Assembly (NCBI RefSeq): GCF_014841135.1
Contig: NZ_JACYTN010000017.1
Span: 45,086 to 109,085 of the forward strand
Direction: 5' to 3'
From: Paenibacillus arenosi
GTDB lineage: Bacteria; Bacillota; Bacilli; Paenibacillales; Paenibacillaceae
DNA: 64,000 nucleotides
Shown here: piece by piece, positions 18,465 to 28,062 of the stretch
Position numbering within the stretch: the first letter of the stretch is position 1
Layout: each line of letters starts with the position of its first letter
The notes under the pieces: model-generated
Seen by the model: only the letters and a program-made list of their open reading frames with translations
The model's database searches: none
Told to the model about the DNA's origin: nothing
Translations under genes and position numbers: made by a program

Positions 18465-19370
18465 CTACCTTTCTTTCAAGGCAAGCAGCGCTTGTTCTAC
18501 AGATGGGTATCGGAACTGGAATCCGTGCTGCAATGCCTTCGCAGGGAATACATGTTGTCCTTCTAAGACTAGAATGGACATTTCACCAAGTAATAGTTTC
18601 AAAGCGGCAGCAGGTACAGGAAGCCAATGAGGCTTTTGATAAATGAAGCCAATTTTACGTCCGAATTCATCATTGGTTATGGATTCGGGAGCACTTGCAT
18701 TCACTACACCACTTAACGTTTTGTCATGAACAATAAAGTTGATCAAGCGAACGATATCATCGATATGAATCCAAGAAAATGGCTGTTGGCCGCTGCCGAT
18801 CCGGCCACCGAACCCTAGTCGATATGGAAGTAATATTTTCTGAAAGGCTCCTCCTTCAGTGGAAAGTACAGGAGCGATGCGAAGTTTTACTGTGCGTTGA
18901 GCGGGTACTTGATCGGCTGCTGCTTCCCATTGTCGGACTACATCGGATAAGAAATCCTGTCCTGCTGGAGGAGACTGCTCATCGAATGTATCCCTATCAG
19001 AGCTGCCGTATACGGAAGAGCCAGAAGCTGAAATTAATAAGGGCAGAACTCCATTGCGCTTAGAAGCCCAGTCCGCTATTTGTCTTGTTGGTTCTAGACG
19101 AGACTTGCGTATTCGGTCCTTCGTCTTATCATTCCAACGCTGATTAATAGTCTCGCCTGCTAAATTCACAACTACGTCTACATCTTCTACAATGGCTGGC
19201 ATTTGAGCTAGCTGAGACCATGTGAGATAAATCGATTGGCGTGTACGAGATGAGTGGTCAACTGCTGGCACAGAGCGGGTTAGTATGATGACTTCATGTC
19301 CTTCGTGCAGCCATTTTTCAGCTAACTTTGTTCCAATTAGACCTGTACCGCCGCTGAGTAACATTTTCAA
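18465..19370 (-). CDS. TIGR01777-family NAD-dependent epimerase/dehydratase
   Basis: The protein has 301 residues. An extended-SDR Rossmann fold begins with the nucleotide-binding GGTGLIGTKL motif, and the C-terminal 45 residues (from about W233) match the DUF1731 tail of YfcH/YfhF-like proteins, with VPAAALKLLLGEMS and LQHGFQFRYPS. The substrate is unknown for the family. TTG start at 19370 with an AGGGAG site ten bases upstream; a second in-frame ATG lies two codons later. It is read toward the Tad operon. Confidence 0.88.
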   Translation of the reverse strand: MKMLLSGGTGLIGTKLAEKWLHEGHEVIILTRSVPAVDHSSRTRQSIYLTWSQLAQMPAIVEDVDVVVNLAGETINQRWNDKTKDRIRKSRLEPTRQIADWASKRNGVLPLLISASGSSVYGSSDRDTFDEQSPPAGQDFLSDVVRQWEAAADQVPAQRTVKLRIAPVLSTEGGAFQKILLPYRLGFGGRIGSGQQPFSWIHIDDIVRLINFIVHDKTLSGVVNASAPESITNDEFGRKIGFIYQKPHWLPVPAAALKLLLGEMSILVLEGQHVFPAKALQHGFQFRYPSVEQALLALKER

Positions 19371-19464
19371 TTGAAACCAACTCCCTAACGATTATGATAG
19401 TAAATTCATAACCAATTCAGTAAGTGTTGCACCAAATTTTAGTGTTTGTTACAGTCTATCACAA

Positions 19465-19501
19465 CAAAAAAGTAGACATGCCTATAAGCACATATCTACT
19501 T
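19465..19501 (-). terminator. Intrinsic terminator for the DUF2621 gene
   Basis: On the minus strand AAGTAGA pairs with TCTACTT, with inner ATGTGC/GGCAT pairing, followed by a run of six Ts. Confidence 0.8.
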
Positions 19502-19508
19502 GATAAAA

Positions 19509-19979
19509 TTATGATTGCAGTAAGTGCTCGTAAGCACTGTAATCAATATTGTGGCGCTTCAAGTTCTTGATTAGGTATTTATAGTCGCGCTGAGGGGTAG
19601 CCTTGATATAGCCCTCTATACAATGGTCATAAGTTACCTGTGAGGCACCGCTTTCCACTGCAAGTTGGCCAATCTTAGCAGCAATTGTATGCTTGGCTAT
19701 GTCTCTAAATGCGTTGGGTACAGGATCAACAAATAGATTTAGCAGTGCCTTGGACTCTTCTGTCCATAATGGACGACTGCGTTCTACCCAATAATTTTGC
19801 CAATCGAGCTTCGACTTGCCATCGCGCATAGGAAGAACTTTAAGGAACTTGCGAAACATAAAGTAGCCGCCAATGGCCATTAGGCCAACTAGAATAAACG
19901 TCCATACGGTGATCGTGTTGAGAAACCCGTCACTAGGTCGAGTTGCCGCTAAAGGAAATAAAGAAAACATGATGTGCAT
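19509..19979 (-). CDS. DUF2621-family membrane-anchored protein
   Basis: The protein has 156 residues. One N-terminal hydrophobic segment (about 22-44) precedes a cytoplasmic part. A W-x-EESKALLNLFVDPVP segment comes first, then a PCP_red-like helical tail (FRDIAKHTIAAKIGQLAVE ... GYIKATP), as in B. subtilis YneK-type proteins. The function is unknown. The ATG at 19979 has GAGGTG six bases upstream, so I prefer it over the longer frame. It is a single gene with its own terminator, divergent from nfo. Confidence 0.8.
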   Translation of the reverse strand: MHIMFSLFPLAATRPSDGFLNTITVWTFILVGLMAIGGYFMFRKFLKVLPMRDGKSKLDWQNYWVERSRPLWTEESKALLNLFVDPVPNAFRDIAKHTIAAKIGQLAVESGASQVTYDHCIEGYIKATPQRDYKYLIKNLKRHNIDYSAYEHLLQS

Positions 19980-20102
19980 TAGGCTCACCTCTTGTGAATT
20001 TCCTGAATTTACATATGACACTTCGAATTATACCGCATTCCTAGATTTATTTCGATATAACCTGTAAAATAGGTACAATTAGTTGATAAAAGGAGTTGTA
20101 TT

Positions 20103-21227
20103 ATGCTGAAAATTGGCTCTCACGTATCATTCTCGGATAAAGGATTGCTCACAGCGGCAAAGGAAGCTGCTTCATACGGCTCCAGCTCGTTCATGATATA
20201 CACGGGTGCACCTCAGAACACTAGACGCAAACCTATCGAGTCCCTATATATTGAAGAAGGCAAGCAGCTTATGGAGAAGAACGGCGTCGAAGAAATTGTC
20301 GTTCATGCTCCGTATATTATTAATCTTGGTTCGTACAAGCCGGACACGTTCGAGCTAGCTGTGAACTTTTTGCAAGAAGAAATTCGACGCACGCATCATA
20401 TTGGTGTGAAGCAAATCGTGCTTCACCCTGGTGCGTATACAGATAAAGATGCAGAATATGGACTGGCTCGTATCGCTGAAGGGCTTAATGAAGTACTCAG
20501 TAATACTCAAGACACGGATGTTAATATTGCACTGGAGACGATGGCGGGCAAAGGTACAGAGATGGGACGTAGCTTTGAGGAGCTTGCGACGATTTTCGAT
20601 AAAGTAGAGTTAAACAATCGATTGACCGTTTGTTTAGATACTTGTCACGTACATGATGCTGGGTACGACATCGTTAATGATCTAGATGGTGTATTAGCAG
20701 AGTTTGATCGCCTCGTTGGCCTGGATCGTATTGCAGTTGTGCATTTAAATGATAGCAAAAATCCAACAGGAGCTCGCAAAGACCGCCATGCACCAATCGG
20801 AGCAGGATGGATTGGGTTTGAAGGCATTCATCGTATCGTTCACCATGAAGCGCTGCAAGGACGTCCATTTATTTTGGAGACTCCATGGATTGGTAAAGAT
20901 CCGAAGAAACAGCGCCCGATGTATGAAGCTGAGATCGCGCTTCTGCGCGGCAATGTATTGGAGCGTTTTGGTTCATCCATCATCGAGGATGTAGAGCGCA
21001 TTGACACCTTGATGAATAAGGAGGGCCTAGATCGTCGTGGCTTTGTTCTGGATACTTGGGATGTTATTAAGTCCGATGCGAAGGCACGCAAAGCTGACCC
21101 ACGTGAGCCAATGGAGCGTCTATATGACACCATTATGGCAGCTGGATTGTTCCCGGAACTGTCAGAAGAAGAAGTGAATCAGCGTTTGAGCGTTTGGTTT
21201 GCTGGCAGCAAAGTCATTTCTAAATAA
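20103..21227 (+). CDS. nfo: Endonuclease IV with long C-terminal extension
   Basis: This AP endonuclease of 374 residues cuts DNA 5' of abasic sites in base excision repair. The TIM-barrel metal ligands are visible: [59 protein letters not shown] and ILETPWIG. Typical family members have about 280-300 residues; this one carries about 80 extra residues after the [12 protein letters not shown] helix, mainly charged helices ending in [19 protein letters not shown] precedes the ATG. purU follows 26 bases later. Confidence 0.94.
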   Translation: MLKIGSHVSFSDKGLLTAAKEAASYGSSSFMIYTGAPQNTRRKPIESLYIEEGKQLMEKNGVEEIVVHAPYIINLGSYKPDTFELAVNFLQEEIRRTHHIGVKQIVLHPGAYTDKDAEYGLARIAEGLNEVLSNTQDTDVNIALETMAGKGTEMGRSFEELATIFDKVELNNRLTVCLDTCHVHDAGYDIVNDLDGVLAEFDRLVGLDRIAVVHLNDSKNPTGARKDRHAPIGAGWIGFEGIHRIVHHEALQGRPFILETPWIGKDPKKQRPMYEAEIALLRGNVLERFGSSIIEDVERIDTLMNKEGLDRRGFVLDTWDVIKSDAKARKADPREPMERLYDTIMAAGLFPELSEEEVNQRLSVWFAGSKVISK

Positions 21228-21253
21228 GAAGTTATCCAGTGGGGGAGAAATAA

Positions 21254-22159
21254 ATGACACATCAACATACAATGACACAAGCTCGTCTGGAAGCAGATAG
21301 GGAGCGTTTGAATCGCGGTAGAATGCTGATCTCTTGCCCAGACCGAGCTGGGATTGTCGCAGCGGTGTCTAAGTTTTTGTTTGAGTATGACGCAAATATT
21401 GTTCAATCTGATCAATATACGATGGATCCAGATGGCGGCATGTTCTTTATGCGTATCGAATTCGATATGGCTGAGCTGGGAGAGCGCCTTGCACAGTTGA
21501 AGAAGGACTTTGCAGGGATTGCGGAATCGTTCGAAATGCAGTGGCGCATTACACGAGTCTGTGATAAGAAGCGTCTTGCTATTTTCGTTTCCAAAGAAGA
21601 TCACTGCCTTGTAGAGCTATTGTGGCAGTGGCAAGCAGGGGACTTGGATGCTGAGATCGTTATGGTTATTAGTAATCATAATGATATGCGAGACTACGTA
21701 GAGTCGTTTGGCATCCCATATCATCACATTCCAGTTACGCCTGATACAAAGGCAGAAGCAGAGCGTCGCCAGATCGAATTAGTAGAAGGTAAAGCAGATG
21801 TTATTATTTTGGCGCGCTACATGCAGATTATTTCGCCTCGTTTCATTGAGGTATATAAAAACCAAATTATTAATATTCATCACTCCTTCCTTCCTGCGTT
21901 TGTTGGTGGTAAACCATACCATCAAGCTTACACACGTGGGGTAAAATTGATCGGAGCTACAGCTCACTTTGTTACGGAAGAGTTGGATGGCGGTCCGATC
22001 ATCGAGCAGGACGTTAGCCGTGTTACACACAGTGCGGATGTAAATGAGCTAAAACGAATTGGACGTACGATTGAGCGTGTCGTATTAGCGCGTGCTGTTC
22101 AATGGCATGCTGAAGATCGTGTTCTTGTTCATCAGAACAAGACCGTTGTTTTTAATTAG
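21254..22159 (+). CDS. purU: Formyltetrahydrofolate deformylase
   Basis: The 301-residue enzyme hydrolyses 10-formyl-tetrahydrofolate to formate and tetrahydrofolate. An N-terminal ACT domain (about 23-95, beginning RMLISCPDRAGIVAAVS) is followed by a formyltransferase fold (about 105-290) with the catalytic Asn/His segment INIHHSFLPAF and Asp in ELDGGPIIEQD. The replacement of the transferase loop by HHSFLPAF separates PurU from PurN. A GGGGGAG site precedes the ATG. It probably shares a transcript with nfo. Confidence 0.95.
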   Translation: MTHQHTMTQARLEADRERLNRGRMLISCPDRAGIVAAVSKFLFEYDANIVQSDQYTMDPDGGMFFMRIEFDMAELGERLAQLKKDFAGIAESFEMQWRITRVCDKKRLAIFVSKEDHCLVELLWQWQAGDLDAEIVMVISNHNDMRDYVESFGIPYHHIPVTPDTKAEAERRQIELVEGKADVIILARYMQIISPRFIEVYKNQIINIHHSFLPAFVGGKPYHQAYTRGVKLIGATAHFVTEELDGGPIIEQDVSRVTHSADVNELKRIGRTIERVVLARAVQWHAEDRVLVHQNKTVVFN

Positions 22160-22255
22160 CAGCTAGGAAAGAATAAGTTTGAAATAATGGGCCGGACGAA
22201 ATGTGTTATAGGATCGTCTGGCTCTTTCTTTGGCAAGAGGAAAGGGGGAGGTTGC

Positions 22256-22531
22256 GTGCCAACTGTATGGCTTGTTGTTATTGTATGTGCCATCGCAGCT
22301 GTCGTATATGGTGTGGTGGTCAAAAAGCAGCGAGATCGTTCTCAGGCAAACGTCATTCCAATTACGAAACGATCGAAAGAGAAACCGTTGCAACAGACGG
22401 GACAAAAATGTTCGTTTTGTAAAACTCCATCCAAGAAGCTGATTTTCTATGCAAGAGAAAATGGTACTATCGTTGGCTTGTGCAAAGATTGCCGGCCAAA
22501 AGCAGAACGTCAGAACATGCTTCCTTTGTAA
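22256..22531 (+). CDS. Small membrane protein with C-terminal zinc-ribbon-like CxxC pair
   Basis: This protein of 91 residues starts at a GTG preceded by GGGGGAGG. One N-terminal hydrophobic helix (about 3-22) is followed by a basic linker and two CxxC pairs (CSFC and CKDC) spaced about 20 residues apart, like a minimal zinc ribbon. I do not recognise the family. It lies about 100 bases after purU and has its own terminator. The longer frame from 22187 has no ribosome binding site. Confidence 0.7.
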   Translation: MPTVWLVVIVCAIAAVVYGVVVKKQRDRSQANVIPITKRSKEKPLQQTGQKCSFCKTPSKKLIFYARENGTIVGLCKDCRPKAERQNMLPL

Positions 22532-22573
22532 AAGAGTGCTTATGGTAAGGGGAGTAATTACATACACGTACAT

Positions 22574-22615
22574 AAGTCCAGCCCCGTTGAAAAGGTGCTG
22601 GACTTATTTTCATTT
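22574..22615 (+). terminator. Intrinsic terminator
   Basis: AAGTCCAGC pairs with GCTGGACTT around a 14-base loop, followed by ATTTTCATTTT. Confidence 0.8.
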
Positions 22616-22654
22616 TACCAATCCAGCACCAAACTCCATAAGTCAAATCAATAG

Positions 22655-23839
22655 TCATAGCGCTCTGTTATTGCTTCGCTCCTTAACTTTAGATGAAGGT
22701 GTGTGAGTAAGGATTGCCCCTCCAATGAGAAAGACACCGCTTAAATAAAATACGGAAACAATGCCAGCGGACGTACCAATGAAGCCAAAAAATAATGGTG
22801 CAATCACTTGTGACAAGCGATTGGTAGATAAGCGCAATCCAAGAACTTCACCTGTACGATCAGGTGGTGATGCATTAAATATAGTAGTCATCGATAACGG
22901 CTGACCGCATCCAAGGCCCAGACCCATTATAGTACTAATGATCGCCATTAAAATAAAAGGAGTCGTGAGCGGAACGAGCATAAATGCGATGCCGGCAATT
23001 AAAATGGAGCCAATTAGAACAAGCTCTCTGCTGTATCTTTTCGTTAGTGGAGACAGGAACAGGCGAACAGCCACCATAGCCATACTTTGGATTGCGATAA
23101 TCCATCCGATTCCAATATCGGACATTCCCCACTCCGCACCTAGAAGAGGGAAGTAGGCGACAAAAATATCGCGAGAATATAAGACTAAAGCGCTCGACAA
23201 GAGTGCCTTGCGCAGCGTAGAGCTTCGAAGTAAGCCAAATGATCCATCTGTATTTGAACGATTTATTTTGGCATTTATAGCTGGTAGTGAGCGTTCTTCC
23301 CGTTGACCAGAAATAAACCAAGATAGTATAAATGGGATGATTCCGATTAGAACGGAAATGAAGAAGGTATGTACATAAGAAGTATGATGCGCAATATATC
23401 CGCCGAGTATGGGACCGAACACACCACCTAAAGCTACAGACATGCTGAGCCAGCCGTAATATTGATCACGCTGTGCGGGGGGAGCAATTCTCCCGACCAT
23501 ATTTTGAAGAGCGATCGTTACCATAATCCGTGAGATGCCAATAATCATTTGTGAAATATATAGAGCAGTCAATGAAGGCCAAACATAGGGGAGAAATAGT
23601 CCGATCATCATTCCTATTACACCCGCCATATTAGGGAGTTTATCCCCGATACGATCTGTCATTTTACCTAGGTAAATGGCAAATATGACAGGTAAAAAAG
23701 CATAGGAAGCGGTCAGCATTCCGATATCGAATGTGCTAGCTCCAAGCTGTGTGCCGAGCAGGGAGATAGTCGGACGCGTCATATACAGCATTGTTTCTAT
23801 CCCGAAAATTACGGCATAAATACGAATGAGAAGGGCCAT
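22655..23839 (-). CDS. Major facilitator superfamily transporter
   Basis: The 394-residue protein has about twelve hydrophobic segments. The loop 2-3 motif GKMTDRIGDK is the MFS signature, and a related SPLTKRYSRE loop appears in the second half. It resembles drug or small-molecule exporters but the substrate cannot be read. I chose the ATG at 23839 with AAGGTG eight bases upstream; a GTG three codons earlier lacks a site. It is divergent from the Bug-type receptor gene, with 235 bases between them. Confidence 0.88.
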   Translation of the reverse strand: MALLIRIYAVIFGIETMLYMTRPTISLLGTQLGASTFDIGMLTASYAFLPVIFAIYLGKMTDRIGDKLPNMAGVIGMMIGLFLPYVWPSLTALYISQMIIGISRIMVTIALQNMVGRIAPPAQRDQYYGWLSMSVALGGVFGPILGGYIAHHTSYVHTFFISVLIGIIPFILSWFISGQREERSLPAINAKINRSNTDGSFGLLRSSTLRKALLSSALVLYSRDIFVAYFPLLGAEWGMSDIGIGWIIAIQSMAMVAVRLFLSPLTKRYSRELVLIGSILIAGIAFMLVPLTTPFILMAIISTIMGLGLGCGQPLSMTTIFNASPPDRTGEVLGLRLSTNRLSQVIAPLFFGFIGTSAGIVSVFYLSGVFLIGGAILTHTPSSKVKERSNNRAL

Positions 23840-23985
23840 CTGCAACACACCTTGTCTGTGGAATGTGATTTTTTGTATATGGCACGATTATAGCACTTCC
23901 AAGATCGCTCAAGGCTTGAAATGCGGTGTGAGCAAAAAGAAATATATTATTTTTAAAACACTTATGTCCAAAATGAACAAAATAC

Positions 23986-24013
23986 TTGGAATGATTTGCA
24001 AGTGTGTTATCAT
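23986..24013 (+). promoter_or_regulatory. Predicted sigma-A promoter of the Bug/TctC-type receptor
   Basis: TTGGAA, 16 bases, TATCAT. Transcription would start near 24020. Confidence 0.5.
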
Positions 24014-24025
24014 CGATCCAATCTT

Positions 24026-24039
24026 TGAAAGCGTTGTCA
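24026..24039 (+). promoter_or_regulatory. cre site (CcpA operator), perfect consensus match
   Basis: TGAAAGCGTTGTCA agrees with every defined position of the TGWAANCGNTNWCA cre consensus. It lies just downstream of the predicted start point, a position that usually gives carbon catabolite repression. Confidence 0.75.
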
Positions 24040-24074
24040 TTGAGATTTGCTTAAATTGGGGAGGATGAATAAAT

Positions 24075-25091
24075 ATGAATCGTAATAAGCGTTTTTGGTG
24101 GATTTCCTTAATGATCACAGTTGTGACGTTAACTACTGCAGCCTGCTCTCCAAGTGGTTCAAACTCATCAGCTGCAAACTATCCAGAGAAGCCATTTACA
24201 ATTGTTGCCCCTTCGGGTGCTGGAGGCGGATTGGATTTGACTGCACGTTCATTGTCTAAATCCTTGGCTAACACGAAATTAGTAGAACAACCTATCCTCG
24301 TAGAGAATCGACCTGGAGGAGGACAAGCAGTCGGCCTCGCGGATTACATCACAAAAGACAAAAAAGATCCCTACAAGTTGTTCCTACCCTCAGCGCCAAT
24401 CATTATCAATCATTACAAAAAAGAAGGCACAAGCGCATATTCCCATAAAGATCTTACACCTCTCGCCCAGTTGACCAAAGATTATGGGGCTATCGCGGTT
24501 CCAGTGGATTCAAAATACAAAGACTTGCCGTCACTCATTGCAGATTTGAAGTCTAACCCTGATTCCGTTATTTTGGCAGGAGGCTCTGCACCAGGTTCTC
24601 AGGATCATTTGATTGCGATGCTGCCTGCTTATAAGGCAGGTGTTGATCCGAGGACAATTAAGTTTATTTCTTATGATGGTGGTGGGGAAGCTTTGACTGC
24701 GCTGTTAGGTGGTACTGCAAATGTGCTTGCTTCTGATATTTCCGGATTAAGTGAGTTTATTGAAGCAGGGCAAGTAAGAGTGCTTGGTATTTCTGCTCCT
24801 GAGCGTCTGTCAGGTGAGTTCAAGGATATCCCAACTTATAAAGAGCAAGGAATTGATGCAGAATTCGTTATTTGGCGTGGATTGTTCGGTCAAAAGGATA
24901 TGAATGCGGAACAGGTGAAATATTGGGAAGGGAAAATCAAGCAGCTTTCAGATTCTGAGGAGTGGAAAAAAGAGCTTGAGGCGAATGGATGGGAAGACGG
25001 CTACAAGAACTCCGCAGATTTCACGGCTTTCCTAGGAGAGCAAGAAAAGCTAATTCAAGAAATTCTCAAATCATTGGATATGTTGAAGTAG
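24075..25091 (+). CDS. Bug/TctC-family solute-binding lipoprotein (orphan)
   Basis: The protein has 338 residues. A signal peptide ends in the lipobox TAAC (Cys near residue 24). The mature part has the Bug hallmarks: YPEKPFTIVAPSGAGGGLDLTAR at the start, and the NRPGGGQAVG and GGSAPGSQDHL segments. The family feeds carboxylates to tripartite tricarboxylate transporters. No tctA or tctB membrane gene is adjacent: an MFS gene lies divergently upstream and transketolase downstream. A perfect cre site sits in its leader. It might work with a membrane part elsewhere or as a sensor. Confidence 0.9.
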   Translation: MNRNKRFWWISLMITVVTLTTAACSPSGSNSSAANYPEKPFTIVAPSGAGGGLDLTARSLSKSLANTKLVEQPILVENRPGGGQAVGLADYITKDKKDPYKLFLPSAPIIINHYKKEGTSAYSHKDLTPLAQLTKDYGAIAVPVDSKYKDLPSLIADLKSNPDSVILAGGSAPGSQDHLIAMLPAYKAGVDPRTIKFISYDGGGEALTALLGGTANVLASDISGLSEFIEAGQVRVLGISAPERLSGEFKDIPTYKEQGIDAEFVIWRGLFGQKDMNAEQVKYWEGKIKQLSDSEEWKKELEANGWEDGYKNSADFTAFLGEQEKLIQEILKSLDMLK

Positions 25092-25469
25092 GTTTTTGAT
25101 TTCATGCCGCCAATTCCATCCATTTTAACCATGAGAAAGATTCGATCTTTCAACAAAGTAGTTTGGCAACGTTGCACCAAAGCTGCTTTCATATAGAAAG
25201 CAGCTTTTATTATATTAGTATAATGTGTAAAAACGCTCGTATATTAGAGGTCGCCCCAGAAAACGATAAACGAGTAGCCAAATCAAGTTTAATAAGGTAT
25301 AATTGACTTTATCAAAGTGAATTTGTCAAAACGACATATTCATTAACACTTTGAAGTGGAAAAGCGAATCAACTAATGTTACAATAATGCAAAATGTTAT
25401 GGGTCATCGTGTATACGAGTCCCCTATCGTGCTGGAATCTCTTGTAGACATAGAAGGAGGAAATCAATA
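25092..25469. other. Gene-free stretch before transketolase
   Basis: The first part holds the terminator of the upstream gene. The rest is AT-rich and carries two small dyads, ACTTTATCAAAGT (near 25308) and CACTTTGAAGTG (near 25349), whose role is unknown. I could not settle on a convincing promoter for tkt. Confidence 0.5.
25179..25213 (+). terminator. Intrinsic terminator of the Bug-type receptor gene
   Basis: AAAGCTGCTTTC pairs perfectly with GAAAGCAGCTTT around a 5-base loop, followed by TTATTATATT. Confidence 0.88.
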
Positions 25470-27488
25470 ATGACAGCAGCGCAATCTAACCTTGATGCAC
25501 GCTCTGTTGCAGCGATTCGTACGCTGGCAATCGACGCTATTGAGAAAGCTAAATCCGGACACCCAGGTATGCCAATGGGGGCAGCACCAATGGGGTACCA
25601 TCTATTTGCAAAGGCAATGACACACAACCCGGCTAACCCAACTTGGATTAACCGTGACCGTTTTGTCTTGTCTGCAGGACACGGCTCGATGCTGTTGTAC
25701 AGCTTGCTCCACTTGAGCGGCTATGACCTATCTATCGACGATATTAAGAACTTCCGCCAATGGGGAAGCAAGACACCTGGTCACCCAGAATTCGGACATA
25801 CTGCTGGTGTAGATGCTACAACAGGTCCATTGGGTCAAGGTATCGCTATGGCAGTTGGTATGGCTATGGCAGAAGCACAAATGGGTGCTACTTATAACCG
25901 TGAAGGTTTCAATGTGATTGATCATCATACTTACGCAATTTGCGGCGATGGCGACTTGATGGAAGGTATTTCTCACGAAGCAGCTTCCATGGCAGGTCAC
26001 TTGAAGCTTGGCAAATTGGTTGTTCTATATGATTCCAACGATATATCTCTTGATGGCGAGTTGAACTTGTCCTTCAGTGAGAACGTACGTCAACGCTTCG
26101 ATGCATACGGTTGGCAAACGCTTCTTGTTGAAGACGGCAACGACTTTGCTGCTATCGAGGCAGCTGTTCAAGCAGCTAAAGCTGAGACAAGCAAGCCGAC
26201 ACTTATCGAAGTGAAGACGGTAATCGGATTCGGTAGCCCGAACAAGCAAGGTAAAGGCGGCCATGGCGGTACGCACGGTTCTCCGCTTGGTGCTGACGAA
26301 GCACAATTGACGAAAGAGTTCTACCAATGGGAGCACGAGCCATTCTTCGTTCCTGAAGAAATCTATGCTCACTTCAACGCTGCAATTAAGCAACCTGGTA
26401 TCGCTGCGAACGGCGAGTGGGATGCACTAGTTGACAGCTATGAGAAAGCTCATCCAGAGCTTGCTAAGCAATTCAAGCTTGCTGCTGCTGGCGAACTTCC
26501 AGCGGACTGGGATGCGAACCTTCCAAAATACCAAGTAGGCGACAGCGCAGTTTCTACTCGTGTTGCTTCTGGTAATGCTTTGAACGGTCTTGCGCCAAAC
26601 GTACCTTACCTAACTGGTGGTTCTGCTGACTTGGAAAGCTCTACAATGACGCATTTGAAAGGTCTTCCAGTATTCCATGCAAGCCAATACGATGGTCGCA
26701 ACATCTACTTCGGTGTTCGTGAATTCGCAATGGCTGCAGCTATGAACGGTATGCAATTGCATGGTGGTGTTAAAGTATTCGGTGGTACGTTCTTCGTATT
26801 TACAGATTACTTGCGTCCAGCAGTTCGTCTATCTGCATTGATGAACTTGCCTGTAACGTATGTATTGACGCATGACAGTATCGCTGTTGGTGAAGATGGT
26901 CCTACGCATGAGCCGATCGAGCAATTGGCTTCTATCCGCGTAATTCCGAACTTGACAGTGATTCGTCCAGCTGATGCAAATGAAACGTCTGCAGCTTGGG
27001 CTTATGCGGTTGAGAACAAAGCGAACCCAGTGGCGCTTGTACTAACTCGTCAAAACTTGCCGATTTTGGAAGGTTCCGTTGAAAATGCGCGCGAAGGTAT
27101 TAAGCGTGGTGCTTACGTGGTGTCTGATGCAAAAGACGGCAAACCACAAGCACAAATTATTGCAACGGGTTCTGAAGTACAGCTTGCTGTTCGTGCACAA
27201 GCGGCATTGGCAGAAGAGGGCATCCAAGTTCGCGTTATCAGCATGCCGAGCTGGGATCTATTCGACAAGCAATCTCAGGAATACAAAGATTCCGTATTGC
27301 TTCCAGAAGTTAAAGCACGCCTTGCAGTTGAAATGGGTCACCCATTTGGCTGGGATCGCTATGTAGGTGACAAAGGAAGCATCATTGGTATTTCTACATT
27401 CGGCGCATCTGCACCTGGCGACCGCGTAATGAGCGAATATGGCTTTACAGTTGAAAACGTAGTAAGCCGCGTTAAAAGCTTGCTATAA
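25470..27488 (+). CDS. tkt: Transketolase
   Basis: This 672-residue thiamine-diphosphate enzyme transfers two-carbon units in the pentose phosphate pathway. Visible landmarks are the [14 protein letters not shown] start of the catalytic core, the cofactor motif GDGDLMEG ending in the conserved NDIS, the [13 protein letters not shown] glutamate, and [15 protein letters not shown]. An ideal GGAGG site precedes the ATG. Codon use is strongly biased compared with neighbours, as expected for a highly expressed central-metabolism gene. Confidence 0.97.
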   Translation: MTAAQSNLDARSVAAIRTLAIDAIEKAKSGHPGMPMGAAPMGYHLFAKAMTHNPANPTWINRDRFVLSAGHGSMLLYSLLHLSGYDLSIDDIKNFRQWGSKTPGHPEFGHTAGVDATTGPLGQGIAMAVGMAMAEAQMGATYNREGFNVIDHHTYAICGDGDLMEGISHEAASMAGHLKLGKLVVLYDSNDISLDGELNLSFSENVRQRFDAYGWQTLLVEDGNDFAAIEAAVQAAKAETSKPTLIEVKTVIGFGSPNKQGKGGHGGTHGSPLGADEAQLTKEFYQWEHEPFFVPEEIYAHFNAAIKQPGIAANGEWDALVDSYEKAHPELAKQFKLAAAGELPADWDANLPKYQVGDSAVSTRVASGNALNGLAPNVPYLTGGSADLESSTMTHLKGLPVFHASQYDGRNIYFGVREFAMAAAMNGMQLHGGVKVFGGTFFVFTDYLRPAVRLSALMNLPVTYVLTHDSIAVGEDGPTHEPIEQLASIRVIPNLTVIRPADANETSAAWAYAVENKANPVALVLTRQNLPILEGSVENAREGIKRGAYVVSDAKDGKPQAQIIATGSEVQLAVRAQAALAEEGIQVRVISMPSWDLFDKQSQEYKDSVLLPEVKARLAVEMGHPFGWDRYVGDKGSIIGISTFGASAPGDRVMSEYGFTVENVVSRVKSLL

Positions 27489-27570
27489 TTCATTGTTCTC
27501 GTAGTTCCGATAGTTCGCTATTGAAACATAAACGATAATCCATTTCCTATATAAAAAGGGGCCGATTCCG

Positions 27571-27909
27571 ATGTCAAATTCAACTGTTGCTGCAGATCGT
27601 TATCAAGAAGTAACCGTTTTGAAAAAAGCGAATGTGTACTTTGAAGGTAAAGTTACGAGTCGCACGATTCTTTTCGCAGATGGAACGAAGAGGACACTTG
27701 GCATTATGATGCCTGGTGACTACGAATTCGGTACAGATGTAAAAGAGTTAATGGAGATTCAAGCAGGCAAGTTAGATATATTGCTGCCTGATCAGACAGA
27801 GTGGTTGAGCATCGAAGGTGAAGGCGAGTTCTACGTGCCAGCGAATGCAAGCTTCAAGTTGCGGGTGCACGAAGTAACAGATTACTGCTGTTCCTACATT
27901 GCGGAATAG
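27571..27909 (+). CDS. ppnP: Pyrimidine/purine nucleoside phosphorylase
   Basis: The 112-residue protein is a single cupin of the former DUF1255 (YaiE) family, which phosphorolyses several nucleosides. Landmarks are NVYFEGKVTSRTI, TLGIMMPGDYEFGTD and the ending EVTDYCCSYIAE. It is about 18 residues longer than the E. coli protein at the N-terminus. AAAGGGG precedes the ATG. It lies 82 bases after tkt, so co-transcription is possible. Confidence 0.9.
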   Translation: MSNSTVAADRYQEVTVLKKANVYFEGKVTSRTILFADGTKRTLGIMMPGDYEFGTDVKELMEIQAGKLDILLPDQTEWLSIEGEGEFYVPANASFKLRVHEVTDYCCSYIAE

Positions 27910-28002
27910 TGGAATTGTACAGGCAGAACCGGCTAAACAGCTAAGACAGACATCGGATGAACGGTTCACTTTACAATAGGATCATATATAAGCAGTAATG
28001 AA

Positions 28003-28040
28003 AAGAGCCCGGTGCATAATGCATACCGGGCTCTTCTTCT
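28003..28040. terminator. Bidirectional terminator between ppnP and the dehydrogenase gene
   Basis: AAGAGCCCGGT pairs perfectly with ACCGGGCTCTT around an 11-base loop; T-rich on the plus side. The two genes converge here. Confidence 0.85.
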
Positions 28041-28062
28041 TGTTACTATATCGCCTATATTG

